64,000 nucleotides of DNA from assembly GCA_039545355.1 (NCBI GenBank), contig BCJJ01000007.1:124001-188000 (forward strand). Direction: 5' to 3'. Position 1 is the first letter of the stretch. Each line of letters begins with the position of its first letter. A program made the translations under genes and the position numbers. Below the pieces are notes generated by a model, which was not told where the DNA came from, made no database searches, and saw only the letters and a list, made by a program, of their open reading frames with translations. Source of the stretch: Trichosporon coremiiforme. Taxonomy: Eukaryota > Basidiomycota > Tremellomycetes > Trichosporonales > Trichosporonaceae. This document shows, in pieces, positions 10,876-20,870 of the stretch.

Positions 10876-11700
10876 ATGATGATCGATCACGCTTAGTACC
10901 CCCACATCATCGACCTCATCTTCGACTTTGCCGAGTTCGACTCTCTCCTTGCGATGTCCCGAACATGCCGGGAATGGCGCACTCGCGCACTTGGCAAAAT
11001 CGATCACATCTACGAGTTCGACGGCAGGGCTTTTCTTTACCCTCACCGAGCGAGCAGCGGGCAAGCTATCAACTATTGTCGCGTTCTGGACATCGTCCTC
11101 CTTCAGTTAGATAACATCGACAACAGGGAAGGAGCATTTCGGAACTTCAAGAAGATCACCCATGCTGTCGATACACTCCGGTCCATAGATGCCCCCTATC
11201 TTCTGAAGCCATTGTGGGCTTTGACGGCCCTCAAGCTGGTGTTTGCCAGATTTCAGCCTGATCAGTATATTTACCGGGGGAATACGACAAACAGAAATGA
11301 CGAAGATTGCTACTTTGGTACGAAGAAGGTGTCATCAGTCACACAACCGACAACATGGGCCGTTATCGATACGAGACAGGCGACTTTCCGTCTCATCTGG
11401 ACAGCGTAGTCTTCATCTTCCACGGAAAAAAAGACTTGCCCTTGCTGCTTTGGGGACGTCTTAGACGCAGCTCATAGGGTTTCAGTTCCGTTCACAGTCG
11501 TCGGCATCAAAACTCTGGAAGATCAATCGACGATTGTTCCCTCCCATGTGCAAGAGCAAAAGCTCATCGAGGTAGTCCATGGGCGTAGCAGAAGGAGGAA
11601 AGGCGTCAATGTCTTGACACATGCAGAGTACCGTCAGTCCATTGGTGCGCAAGAGTACAGGATTAAAACCAATTTCGAGTTTCCTTGGAGGGGTTATGGG
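10876..11700 (+). pseudogene. F-box-like gene with early stop and frameshifts
   Basis: Starts MMIDHA then an in-frame TAG, then continues YPHIIDLIFDFAEFDSLLAM and SRTCREWRTRALGKIDHIYE. Family blocks follow (YCRVLDI, AVDTLRSIDAPYLLKPLW). At about 11310-11430 the frame changes; an A7 tract near 11427 is one likely slip site. The end reads SVPFTVVGIKTLE and VLTHAEYRQSIGAQEYRIKT, the family C-terminus. At least one nonsense and two frameshift lesions, so non-functional in full-length form. Confidence 0.7.
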
Positions 11701-12085
11701 TACCGTGTTCCCTCGCATCGTGAGGTTTGGTATAGCCACACGTACGACATCTCACTCGACCATCATCCCCTCGTTCACCAACCACTGCAACCCAGATCTG
11801 CATCAACCTTGTCCTCCCTTTCCCTGAGCTTCGATACATATATTAGATATAGTAACCTCTCTCCAATTTATGCATATGAATTTTAGAAGCTGCACCGCGG
11901 AGAGGCGCTCCAAGGACGTGGTGACGGTGCCCTGCAATCACGGATAAACTCCCAAAATCCAGCTGCCGCGCCACACAGCTTGCTCATCTCCGAACCACGC
12001 TAAGCCTGCCTGTCGGCCGCTAACGACGCCTAGGTTGTTAACCGGTCCATGCATGGACCACTCCACACCACACACTCCACCACTC

Positions 12086-13000
12086 ATGCTCAACTACTCC
12101 AGCTATCCTCACATCTTCGATGCGATCTTCGACTCTGCGTTTCCGACCTCGTACTTGACGCTACGGCATGTGTGCCGCGAGTGGCGGCTGAAGGTACTGG
12201 CGCGGTGCTACCACTTGCGGCCGGGAGTAACACTCGATGTGACGGGTGAGGACATCCAAAGTGTCTACTTCAAGGGCGGACACTGGGGTGGCATGCACCA
12301 GCTCTTGCTCCGGGGCGCGGAGCATGCGCTGCGCTACTGCCGCATCTTGGACGTGGCGGACGAGGAGTTCTTCCTCTGGCCCCTGGCGCCGAACGTGGAG
12401 GTCGTGCGCTTCGTTGGAGCCCGTGTCCCCGAGGGCTTGCAGCTACCGTTCGTCGACCGCTTTGTCCTTTCGTCCATGCCGCCCGTGCTCGATCCGTTGT
12501 GGAAGGCGAACAAGCTTGTCCTGAATCACAACTCCTACACCGGGCTTGCGTGGGACCGCATCACGCACACGGCCTTGCCGGACGTGAAGGAGGTCGTGTA
12601 CATCTTCGATCCCGAGCAACTCTCGCTAGAGAAGGCCGAAGGCCTGCCTGCTCCGGAAGGTGTGCTCATCTCCACCTTCTACCGACTCGGCAAGATCCTC
12701 CATGCGGCTGCGGCGAGGGGCGTGCCCGTCACAGTGGTGGGTGCGGAGGCACTGGATCTGACGGAGGAGAGACCGCCCGGTCAGCCCGAGCTGAGGGGAC
12801 ATGCGATCGTCGAGTTCCTCAAGGAGACGGTGCTCGATCCAGCTACGTACATGTCGCGGGAGGCTTATCGGGAGTCGGTGGGCGAGGTCGACTATGCGAT
12901 CGAGACGGACTTCGCGACGCCCCTGCTCAGGGGACCGCCGATCTTCTACCTGAAGGCTTTACCGGAGCGGGAGAGAAGGAGCTGGTGCGTTGCGCAGTAG
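12086..13000 (+). CDS. F-box-like protein, tandem family copy 3 (divergent)
   Basis: Single exon; 304 aa from the Met at 12086 (MLNYSSYPHIFDAIFDSAFP), which aligns with the family start. In-frame upstream Mets at 12035 and 12053 would add 17 or 11 residues. The F-box-like helix is followed by LRHVCREWRLKVLARCYHLR. The middle differs most from other copies: it has YCRILDVADEEFFLWPLAPN and lacks the usual LDTIRV block, but keeps DVKEVVYIF, GVPVTVVGAEALDL and the C-terminal signature AYRESVGEVDYAIETDFATP. Its higher GC than its neighbours suggests an older or differently constrained copy. Function by analogy only: possible SCF adaptor. Confidence 0.72.
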   Translation: MLNYSSYPHIFDAIFDSAFPTSYLTLRHVCREWRLKVLARCYHLRPGVTLDVTGEDIQSVYFKGGHWGGMHQLLLRGAEHALRYCRILDVADEEFFLWPLAPNVEVVRFVGARVPEGLQLPFVDRFVLSSMPPVLDPLWKANKLVLNHNSYTGLAWDRITHTALPDVKEVVYIFDPEQLSLEKAEGLPAPEGVLISTFYRLGKILHAAAARGVPVTVVGAEALDLTEERPPGQPELRGHAIVEFLKETVLDPATYMSREAYRESVGEVDYAIETDFATPLLRGPPIFYLKALPERERRSWCVAQ

Positions 13001-13218
13001 CGCAATGATTTCGCCTTGCACGCATTATGGTGACTGGTGCTGTTGCCGTGATCGATTCATGCATCGTATTGCATTAGGGCTCAACATGTGGTTAGAGGAT
13101 GCGTCAATGCCCCTTGACGCCTCCATCCGTGCACAAAGTGGAGGTGACTCCGATGTCTGAATGTCGCTGATCTGCATCGTCTTTCAACATCGAACCTTCC
13201 TCCCTCACTCGACTCGAC

Positions 13219-14062
13219 ATGAAAGTCATCGACCACCGCTTCTTACCCCACATTGTCGACCTTGTTCTTAACCTTGCGCCGATCGAGTCTTTCCATGTGC
13301 TTCGCTGGGTGTGCCGTCAGTGGGGACAGCGGGTGGAAGCCAAGTTCTACCACGTGCGCGACTTCTCCGCTTCCCATTCCTTGGACGGCCGTCACTACAA
13401 CTTCCGCATTGGACAACCTGGCCTCGTTACAACCACAAACCTTGGAGCGTGTACCAGCGCAAGGATAGTTGACCTCGACGCCTGCCCCGCCTCTCCGGGC
13501 TGTGTAGAACGATACCACTTCAACACTATTCGCATTCCTTACGACAGTCGGCTTACTCTCGACAGTCTGTTTTCCTTCTCACCCTTCGAAACATCTCGTA
13601 TGGTGGTGGACAATCACTACTCCTTGAAGTCGAGCAGCAACATCGACAAGCTTGTGATCAACTTCCGTAACAGGGACGATAGACCGTTTGTCCTGCATCA
13701 ACTGAGCGAGCCTCGCTGGTATCGCTCTTTCACTGTGCGCCACTTGGTCCTCATTGTTCATACAACCAGCGCAACGGGTGTCATTAACGCAGCCGAAACC
13801 GGTGAGTAGTCAAGCGGAGTGAGTTATTGGTTGGACACTGATGTCAGCGTCCAAGTGCTACAACGATCTCTCCCGGAGTGCCGCCAGTTCGCGTTCGCAA
13901 CTGGACCTAACCATCGTTTCGGACCGGTATGGCTTCAATGGGTTTGAACGGAAAATAGCGACCCCGTACCTTCGACATTTCACCTTCAGTGAGTATCTTG
14001 CTCAGATTGGAGAGGAAGAGTACGCCATCGAAACCTTCTTCAACTCCCCACTTCCTCTTTAG
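13219..14062 (+). CDS. F-box-like protein, tandem family copy 4 (two-exon subclass)
   Basis: Exons 13219-13801 and 13848-14062, 46-nt intron, 265 aa. Start MKVIDHRFLPHIVDLVLNLA with LRWVCRQWGQRVEAKFYHVR as the F-box-like motif. This copy and the ones at 14370 and 18182 form a subclass. They share RIVDLDACPAS-type blocks, a SRMVVDNHYSLKS block, DKLVINF, and an intron at the same place just before a Cys/Tyr-containing exon 2. The C-terminal signature is EYLAQIGEEEYAIETFF. Copies at 13219 and 14370 have exactly equal predicted length (265 aa), arguing for recent duplication with conserved structure. Molecular role unproven. Confidence 0.75.
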
Positions 14063-14369
14063 CGACGCATTGCATCCCAGCTCATCCGCTTCTGCTGCCA
14101 GCCCAATCCTAAGAGCAGCTGCCGACTGAGGGATGCAGGAGTGTGTTGCGGTATCTATGCATTCCATTCCGTTGTCCAAAGCTATAACAGCTGCACGCAT
14201 GGACGAGCTCCGGGGAAAGCGGCAGGAACGATCACATGAACTAGTGTTGTTGACGCCCTCAGCGGTGCGCGCAGTCGGGGTTATCTCAAACCGCACTGTC
14301 AACCAAATCTCACCTTCACACTTCCACCCTTGTCATCACCTTCACTCTTCCGCCCCTGCAAAGCCCATC

Positions 14370-15206
14370 ATGTCTACCATTGACCACCTCGCCTTCCCCC
14401 ACATTGTCGACCTCATCCACGACTTCGCACCATTCAACTCCCTCAGTGTCCTGCGCAGGGTATGCCCCGAGTGGCGGCAACGGGTGGACACCAGGATCCA
14501 CCATCTCCGTAACTTCTCTCTCTTTCACCACCACTTCTGTCGCTTCCAGCTTGACAGTGGCGAGCTTGTCACCACTCTCAACTTGCCATACCTCTTCAAG
14601 CGCAAAGTCGTGGACCTGGACCCGAATGTCTCTGCTCCTGCATGCAAGCACGTTCACCCCTTCGACACCGTTCGTGTTCCTCGGAGCAACAAAGCCACCA
14701 TCTCTACACCTCTCGCTCTATCCTATTTCGAATGTTCTCGTCTTGTTCTCGACAACCACTTTGGACTGAACACGTCGAACAGCATTAATAAGCTCGTGAT
14801 CAACTACTACGGCAGCGACCAAAAGGAAGACTTTCTCTTCCAAATACTGGGTAGAGAATGCTCCGCTCCGACGTTCTCTGTGCAGCATGTGGTCTTCGTT
14901 GTGCATTCGGCCGGGTCAGCCGACAAAGGCCGTTGGCGTCGAGCAGTCAACACTGGTGAGTACGTCTTTGTCTCTGACGACTAACTAGTGCCAGCCGCCT
15001 ACTGCTATGATGTACTCGTTTGCCACGGCGTCGAAAAGCGTCTCCCCTCAAGATTACAATTCACACTCGTTTCTGCCGAAACTTCGGTCCGACTCGCATC
15101 CAGCATTCCCAGTTTCCAACACCGTACTTGGGACCAGTACCAGGCTGAAATTGGACGAAAAGAGTTCGCAATCGAGACCGACTTCGAGAACCTCCTTGGT
15201 CCCTAA
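14370..15206 (+). CDS. F-box-like protein, tandem family copy 5 (two-exon subclass)
   Basis: Exons 14370-14955 and 14995-15206, 39-nt intron, 265 aa. MSTIDHLAFPHIVDLIHDFA, then LRRVCPEWRQRVDTRIHHLR. Family blocks: KVVDLD, FDTVRVPR, ECSRLVLDNHFGLNT, NKLVINYYGS, VQHVVFVVHSA, and C-terminal QYQAEIGRKEFAIETDFENL. The intron position matches copies 4 and 7. The spacers 14063-14369 and 15207-15566 show no extra gene. The ECSRLVLDNHF block of this copy shows that the in-frame TGA of copy 7 replaced a cysteine codon. Confidence 0.77.
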
Positions 15207-16027
15207 ACCCACCTGCAACGAAGAGGTCAAACCTCAACAAAAGCTACTCAGCCATCCTGTTTTTGCGCACCAATCCGATACCTGGCACGCAAGACTGAAC
15301 CGTCTTGTCAAGAAATAGACTGCGCGTATAGATGCCCGCGCTCATGACATGCATTGTATCCTGTTGTCTGCCAAATGAAGGTCACGAGTGGCTCGAACAA
15401 CGAAGTGGAGGATTTTGGGTGCAGATCCGATCGGCGCCCTTCGTGGCGCGGCAGCAAGCCCTCCATGCCCTCCAACACACATCGTTCACAACAACACTAC
15501 TATGCACAACACATTTTTCACACACCACCACTTCTTTAGTAGGCGCTTCCGGCATCGGCCTTCACAATGGTCACAATCCACCATATCAGCTTCCCGCACA
15601 TCATCGACCTCATCTTCGACTTCGCTTCGGTCGAGTCTCACGTGGCCCCAGGCAAAGCCTGCGGTGATTGGGAGTGGCGGATGCTGGTCGAGCTGTACCA
15701 CCTTCATGAGTTCACCGTGATGTGCGACAGCGGTCAGTCAGAACCAGAGCAGAGCCGGGAGATCTCAGTGTACTACAGCTTCACAACTCAGATCAATACT
15801 TTGGATCCCTCTGCTCTGGCCGGGAGCAGGGTCATCGACGTCGTCGACCACCTACCATCGAAGATGAAGGAACGCCTCCACTTGCAAACCGTCCGTCTAC
15901 CACAAATGTGTCCCCCTCTCAATTTGGGGAGGCTACGTGTCAGCTTTCTCAATGCCTCGCGCTTCATTTGTGACAACCTTTTCACGCTGAGCACTCGACG
16001 CAGGGTGGACAAGCTAGTCATCAACTA

Positions 16028-16054
16028 AACTAGGGTCACAGGTTAAGTCGAACG
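16028..16054 (+). repeat. Left terminal inverted repeat, transposon copy A
   Basis: 27 bp, exact inverted complement of 17758-17784; next to the TA target duplication at 16026-16027. Confidence 0.95.
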
Positions 16055-16201
16055 AGTGGTGCCACAAACGAGGCCGTGAACTGTCGACCTCGCTGCAACC
16101 ACGAATAACTCATGCATATGCATGTTTCTTGCTCTATAAACAGTTGTTCCACGTGCATGGGAGTCTTGGTAACCTATATACGAAGCATGGTGCACCTGGG
16201 A

Positions 16202-17342
16202 TCAATACTTAATGTGTCCTCCATTAGCAGAGATGGTGTCCTTGATCCTGTTAGGCATGGACATGATAAGTCGGTCGATCTCATTCTGATCATAGGTGTT
16301 CCAGAGCTCCGTAGCGGCAGCGAATAGCCCCTCCTGGGTGGTGGGACGAGGGTTGAGACGGGCCAGGCGGCGCTTGAGGTTGCTCCAAAGGTTCTCAATG
16401 GGGTTGAGGCAAGGAGAGCAGGGAGGGTGAGGCAGGAAGCGCATGCCAAGTTGCTCTGCCTTGCCACGGGTGGCCTTGGCTGTGTGGACGACAGCGTTGT
16501 CCTCTACAACCCAGGGCAAGCCATAACCACGCCACTGAGTCTTGACACGCTTCCAGCAATCAAACAACTCCTTCTCAGTCACCTGGGTGCGATAGATGGC
16601 CGCATTGACTCCCTTGCGCTTGGAGGTCGACTGGGAGGTGTCAAACCACACCAGCTTCGACTTGCCGCCATACCAGATAGCCCCCCAGCACATAATCGAC
16701 CCACAGCTCGATCTGAAGGTGTACTGGATGTACCTGAGTGTCAGCACTCTTCCACAGCATGTAGAACGTCAGGAAAGACACTCACCGCTCATTGGCACGG
16801 TCAGAACCGATGGGGCGCGTCACATATGCTCTGTGGAGCTGGTCAATGTAGAGAGGGACCTCGTCACAGAAGATCACCTTCCTCCACTCTTGGAAGAGTC
16901 GCTGCTGCTCAAGAGCATAAGCGAGACGCTTCTCCTTGTGAAGGGGGCTTAGATACGGCCGCACAAGAGCCACAAAGCGGCCATAACCAAGCTGGCGACG
17001 TGCACGGCGCAGAGTCATGAGAGAGAGGACAATGTCTCTGTCTGCAAGAGTGTCCAACACCTCACGATTGCTGGCGAAGGGCTGAGCCTCAAAGACCTCG
17101 TAGATCGCTCTGAGGTTGTCGGGAGTGAGCTTGGTGTGGCTGCGGGGGATGCGGATCCCCTGGACAGGGTTCAGAACAGCCAGAGCAGGTGGAATGAGAG
17201 CCTGGAGGCGAGCTAACATCACACAGTAACCCACAGTGCTCTTGGCGATGTTGTACTCCCAGGCGACAGAGGAATAGCTGCGGTAGCGAGCCAAGGACGC
17301 AATCTTGGCGCGGCGGCGAGGTGTGAGGCAAGGGCGAGGCAT
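16202..17342 (-). CDS. Tc1/mariner transposase (DDE_3 type), copy A
   Basis: Exons 17342-16786 and 16733-16202 with a 52-nt intron (GTGAGT...GCTGACACTCAG) join in frame to about 362 aa. The N-terminal HTH region (RRAKIASLARYRSYSSVAWE) binds the inverted repeats. Catalytic residues are visible: first Asp in VIFCDEVPLYID, second in VVEDNAVVHTAK, and Glu in PCLNPIENLWSNLKRRL. There are 34 residues between the second Asp and the Glu, hence DD34E. An upstream in-frame Met at 17390 exists, but a TATATAAG-like box on the minus strand at about 17400-17408 lies only some 10 nt before it, so the Met at 17342 is the likelier start. No stops or frameshifts: potentially functional. Confidence 0.9.
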
Positions 17343-17757
17343 AGCTGCAAGTTCTGATGAGGTAGAGCTGTTGTGGAAGAGAAGTGGCACTCAAGGAGGC
17401 TTATATGCCACAAAGATGGACAGTCGGACGGACTCCGCTGCCGATATGCATGGTTTCGACTCAATTCTTGGATTTTCCAAAAGCCCAGCTTCGGAGCTTG
17501 ATACATGAAAGATTTGGGGCAAGCACAGGCCTCGGTGGCTGAGATCTAGGGCGATAAGGAGGGTGGTGACATGCAGCTTTATTGTGGTGGTGTGGTGGCC
17601 AGTATGCACGGTGCGCTCTGCAGCTCCATTTGTCCGAGCTGCCAAGCATTCCTTTCGGCTCTACGCGGAGTTTCTAGGCATAAAGAGTACCGTTGCATGA
17701 GTTATGGATCAGAACATGAGCCACGGCGAGGTTGACGATGACGGGACCGTGCGCATC

Positions 17758-17784
17758 CGTTCGACTTAACCTGTGACCCTAGTT
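17758..17784 (-). repeat. Right terminal inverted repeat, transposon copy A
   Basis: 27 bp, inverted complement of 16028-16054, followed by TA at 17785-17786. Confidence 0.95.
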
Positions 17785-18181
17785 TAAAGAGACCGAGACT
17801 TTTGCTACCAATCGCTGGGTAAGGAGTGCTACTGGTATCCCTTCAAAGTCCGCAAGCTCGTCGTCTTTGTCCACACGAGCGAACTCGGCGAATCCGGTTC
17901 AACGGAAGCTACTGTAGATGAGTACCATGCGATGATCGGAGAGAAGGAGTTTCGCGATCGAGACAAACTTTCGTACACGGTTGTTTCCGTGATGCCCTCT
18001 TCTACTGTAGTCATGCGTGATATGATCTCTGCCTGTCTGAACCGAAGGCGCGGTACGAAGCAAAGTCGGCACCGCCATACTGAGCCCGTGCGCGGGGTGG
18101 AGGTTTGTTGTTGTTGTCACCGTTAGACATGAGACCAATGCTTTCAGTTCAGTTTCAGCATTGCACACACATCATGTCATA

Positions 18182-19049
18182 ATGTCGACCATCGACCACC
18201 TGGCTTTCCCGCACATAGTCGACCTTATCTTTGCATTCGCGCCGATAGAGTCTCTGGCGGCGCTGGGCACGGCCTGCCGTGACTGGGACCAACGGACCAG
18301 GGCAGAGCTCCATCACCTGCGCAGTTTCACTACCTCACAGCGGCCGCCCTTGTCTCCCATCTTGGTCCAGTCACACCACTTCCAGACGCTGACTCGCGGA
18401 TGGGCTACTGCGCGCGACCCTCTCTTTCTGAAGAGTACCCGTGTCCTCGACCTGCCAGCCCACAGGTCAGGTGCAAAGCTGCAACCCCTCAAGTCGGGCA
18501 TCTCGGTCCACACCGTCCGCATTCCAGAGCCACGCCGCCCGATGGTCATGCCGTCCCCACCACTGCTCACCAGGTACGCGTGATCGCGCCTGGTTTTCGA
18601 CAACCACTTCGCCCTCAACACTGCACGCGGCGTTGAGAAACTCGTCATCAACTATCGCGGCATGTTCTCCTACCTCTCGGCACCGGAAGCGGACTGCCGC
18701 TTCCCCGGCTTTGCAGTGGGCGAGCTGGTGTTCATCTTCCATGCATGGAATAGACCGGGATGGGAGCGAGCGACAGCGGAGGAGTATGGTGAGCTACCTT
18801 AGTTGTCGTTGGTGGCAAAGCTGATCCGCAGTGCACATGATTCACATGTGGTACAAGGAAGTGGCGGCTCTGCACGACCAGCACCCATGGTATGACGAAA
18901 TGAAGACCACATATGTCACCGAGACACCGCCCATCTCACTTGGCAATATCCCTAATCTACGCGTGCAGACGTTCAAGGAGTACAAAGCCGAGATAGGCGA
19001 CAAGGAGTATGCGATCGAGACGGACTTCGACCATCCACTGGAGCTCTAG
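18182..19049 (+). pseudogene. F-box-like copy 7, intact except for one in-frame TGA
   Basis: Exons 18182-18788 and 18832-19049 (43-nt intron at the subclass position). Start MSTIDHLAFPHIVDLIFAFA, then TACRDWDQRTRAELHHLR; end FKEYKAEIGDKEYAIETDFD. The reading frame is continuous throughout except for TGA at 18581-18583. It falls in the block YA(stop)SRLVFDNHFALNT where copy 5 has FECSRLVLDNHF, so TGA most simply arose from a Cys codon (TGC or TGT). Everything else, including splice sites, is preserved, so the nonsense change is recent, or a sequencing error. The spacer 17993-18181 holds nothing recognised. Confidence 0.72.
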
Positions 19050-19241
19050 TTTACCTCGTTCCCCAGTCCGTCAAATGCTGGGGGCTATCGAGCCCTCTTC
19101 AACCACAACAGACAGGCAGTACGGTGGAAAGATACCTGCGCCGAATCACTGTATAAGACATTGACACAGGGCAGCCTGAATGCATATCGATATCAGCTGC
19201 ATCCTTAACCTTTCATTCGTATACAACTTCGCCCCCCACAC

Positions 19242-19753
19242 TTAGAGCGCTGCAGCGACGGCGCCGACAACGAGAAGCGCAGCGGCCCCAACGGAAGTGC
19301 GCAGAGCCGCTCCGTCCTTCTTAGTCTCAGCCGCGGCGGCGGCAGCGCTCGTGGTCGGGTTTCCGTTCCCGTTCCCCTCAACCGGGGCCGTGTTGGGTCC
19401 GTCGCCGCCATTGTTGGCCTTGCTCCAGTTCTTGGTCGCGTTCTTGATCTCAACGCCCTTCTCCTTGCACGTGCCGCGGACGTTCTCGAACCACGGAGCG
19501 ACATGCGTGTTGCAGTCGTCGTCGTGCCTGTACAGGCACACCTTGACGGATTGCTGGAAGTCGGCAGTGCAGAGACAGTCGGTGTTGTTCCAGTTTGAGG
19601 TCTTGCAGATCTCCTGCGCTTGCTCGTTCGCACAGCCAAGCTGGCACTGGGAGAACTGGCTCGAGGTCTGGCTGAGACGTCAGTGAGGTAAGTTGGAATG
19701 TCTTACGCAAGGGCGGCAGTGGCAGCGGTGAGGGCGACGAGGGTGAACTTCAT
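19242..19753 (-). CDS. Small secreted cysteine-rich (CFEM-like) GPI-anchored protein
   Basis: Exons 19753-19707 and 19671-19242 (35-nt intron), 158 aa. Signal peptide MKFTLVALTAATAALA is split from the mature part by the intron. The mature N-terminus holds eight cysteines in the order C-x3-C-x6-C-x6-C-x-C-x8-C-C-C (CQLGC, EIC, DCLC, KVC, DDC, GTC), the CFEM pattern of fungal surface proteins, some of which bind haem. Then comes a Gly/Asn/Thr/Ala-rich stalk and a C-terminal hydrophobic tail (SVGAAALLVVGAVAAAL) typical of GPI attachment. Haem-binding cannot be decided without seeing the ligand Asp in a structure. Confidence is good for a surface protein, moderate for CFEM. Confidence 0.75.
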
Positions 19754-20870
19754 TTTGGTGCGGAGTGTGGTCTTTGAGTCTGGAGAGCGCTGATTGTGCT
19801 CACCCTCTGGCACTTATACATCGTCGAAACCGAGCATCCCCAAGCTTGACATGTGCTCTCATACTGGTGGAAGCTAAGCCTGCAGATGCAGAGTGACAGC
19901 CATACCAGCGGTGAATCGGCCGACACGCCAACATGAGGATCTCGGGGGTGATGCTCACCTCCATCGCCTGCGGATGTTAGTGGCTGGCGGCATCGGCCAC
20001 TTGACCGCCTTGCGTTTTCTCGGCAACCGCCGGCCTCCGAAGCTACTCGGCGCTCACCACATGAAATGACATGTGCGGATCAGGACACCATCCGAAAGCT
20101 ACCTAACACTGCAGTAGGAGGAGCCTGGTATCACCAGCGCTTAGGTGATGGGGACACATGCAGCGCGTGGGAAGGTCTGGGCAGGGTCATCAGCTTGCAG
20201 CAATTCTTGGCAAAATCAGGGCGGAAATACGGACCTCGAAATTATCAGATAAGATGGGTGAGCAACCCTACGTAGGCACCGTCGCTTAGCGTCGGCCGAT
20301 GGTCTTGATTTCACTTTACGACCTGCAGAAGTTGGTCCGAGCCAAGAGAATGATGGGCAGCTGCAACGCGCCTGCTGCGATGAAGTCCCCAACTGCTGCG
20401 TCGCCCGCTCCGCCGAGGACCCAGGGTGGACGGGCCGGCTTTACGTTGACAGCGACCGAAGCCAATTGAGGCGTTCAACCGAGAGAGATGCTTGGTGATG
20501 TTCGGGCCCGTCAGCCCATGGGCCGATGCCGCCTAGCGCGTCAAAGGACAACAAGTCATTGGGGAAGCAGAACATTACCTAGTTCCCTCGCTGCCCATCC
20601 GCCGAGAAGAAGAAGTCACATGGACACAGGCGGATATGACGGCCGATGAAGCCGGACCCTTCAAACCTCATTTTGCCAGTGCACAAGACGGCGTATCCAG
20701 TGTGTGTGCCCCGAATATCGAGGGCCGTGATTGTTCTGAGCGGCTTAGCGCTCGCCTTGCCGCATCAACCTAGACCTCTGCGAGTATATTACCTACGGCC
20801 AGGCTCGTTCCCGCCCGCCTCGTAACAGCTCAGCCCTCCTAGTCGACTTAGTCCTCACTAGTATTCCACC
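19754..20870. other. Intergenic, 1.1 kb, no gene seen
   Basis: Divergent region between the CFEM-like gene (minus) and the BIM1-like gene (plus). Short open frames are unconvincing. No inverted repeats or RNA gene noticed. The length suits promoters of two regulated surface-protein genes. Confidence 0.4.

Larger units (their letters stand above)
16028..17784 (-). mobile_element. Tc1/mariner-like DD34E transposon, copy A
   Basis: A 1757-bp DNA transposon bounded by perfect 27-bp terminal inverted repeats beginning AACTAGGGTCACAGGTTAAG and flanked by the TA dinucleotide duplicated on insertion (16026-16027 and 17785-17786). It holds one transposase gene on the minus strand plus about 440 bp of noncoding DNA upstream and 170 bp downstream of it. 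It is inserted within an F-box-like gene. A second copy of identical length lies 39303 bp downstream with at least one base difference, so both moved recently. The intact open frame means the element may still be active. Confidence 0.95.
15567..17992 (+). pseudogene. F-box-like copy 6, split by a Tc1/mariner insertion
   Basis: The 5' part (15567-16027) reads MVTIHHISFPHIIDLIFDFA through RVDKLVIN and ends at the TA target of the transposon. The 3' part resumes at 17787 in the same frame with RDRDFCYQSLGKECYWYPFK, then LVVFVHTS, exactly where paralogues continue. Removing the element with one TA leaves a TAA codon at the junction, where paralogues have a Tyr or Phe codon, so a point change near the site is also likely. 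Further damage: a one-base insertion (TTT for TT near 17951) breaks the C-terminal signature EKEFAIETNF, and the intron plus start of exon 2 appear deleted. Probably already decaying before or soon after insertion. Confidence 0.8.

Noticed and set aside
16427..17020. Plus-strand frames inside transposon copy A (and 55730-56323 in copy B) as a second element gene
   Set aside because: Antisense shadows of the transposase; no independent motif, and they are duplicated only because the element is.
18581..18583. Selenocysteine at the TGA in F-box-like copy 7
   Set aside because: Selenoprotein machinery is absent from nearly all fungi and the family shows no redox motif; a nonsense change is simpler.
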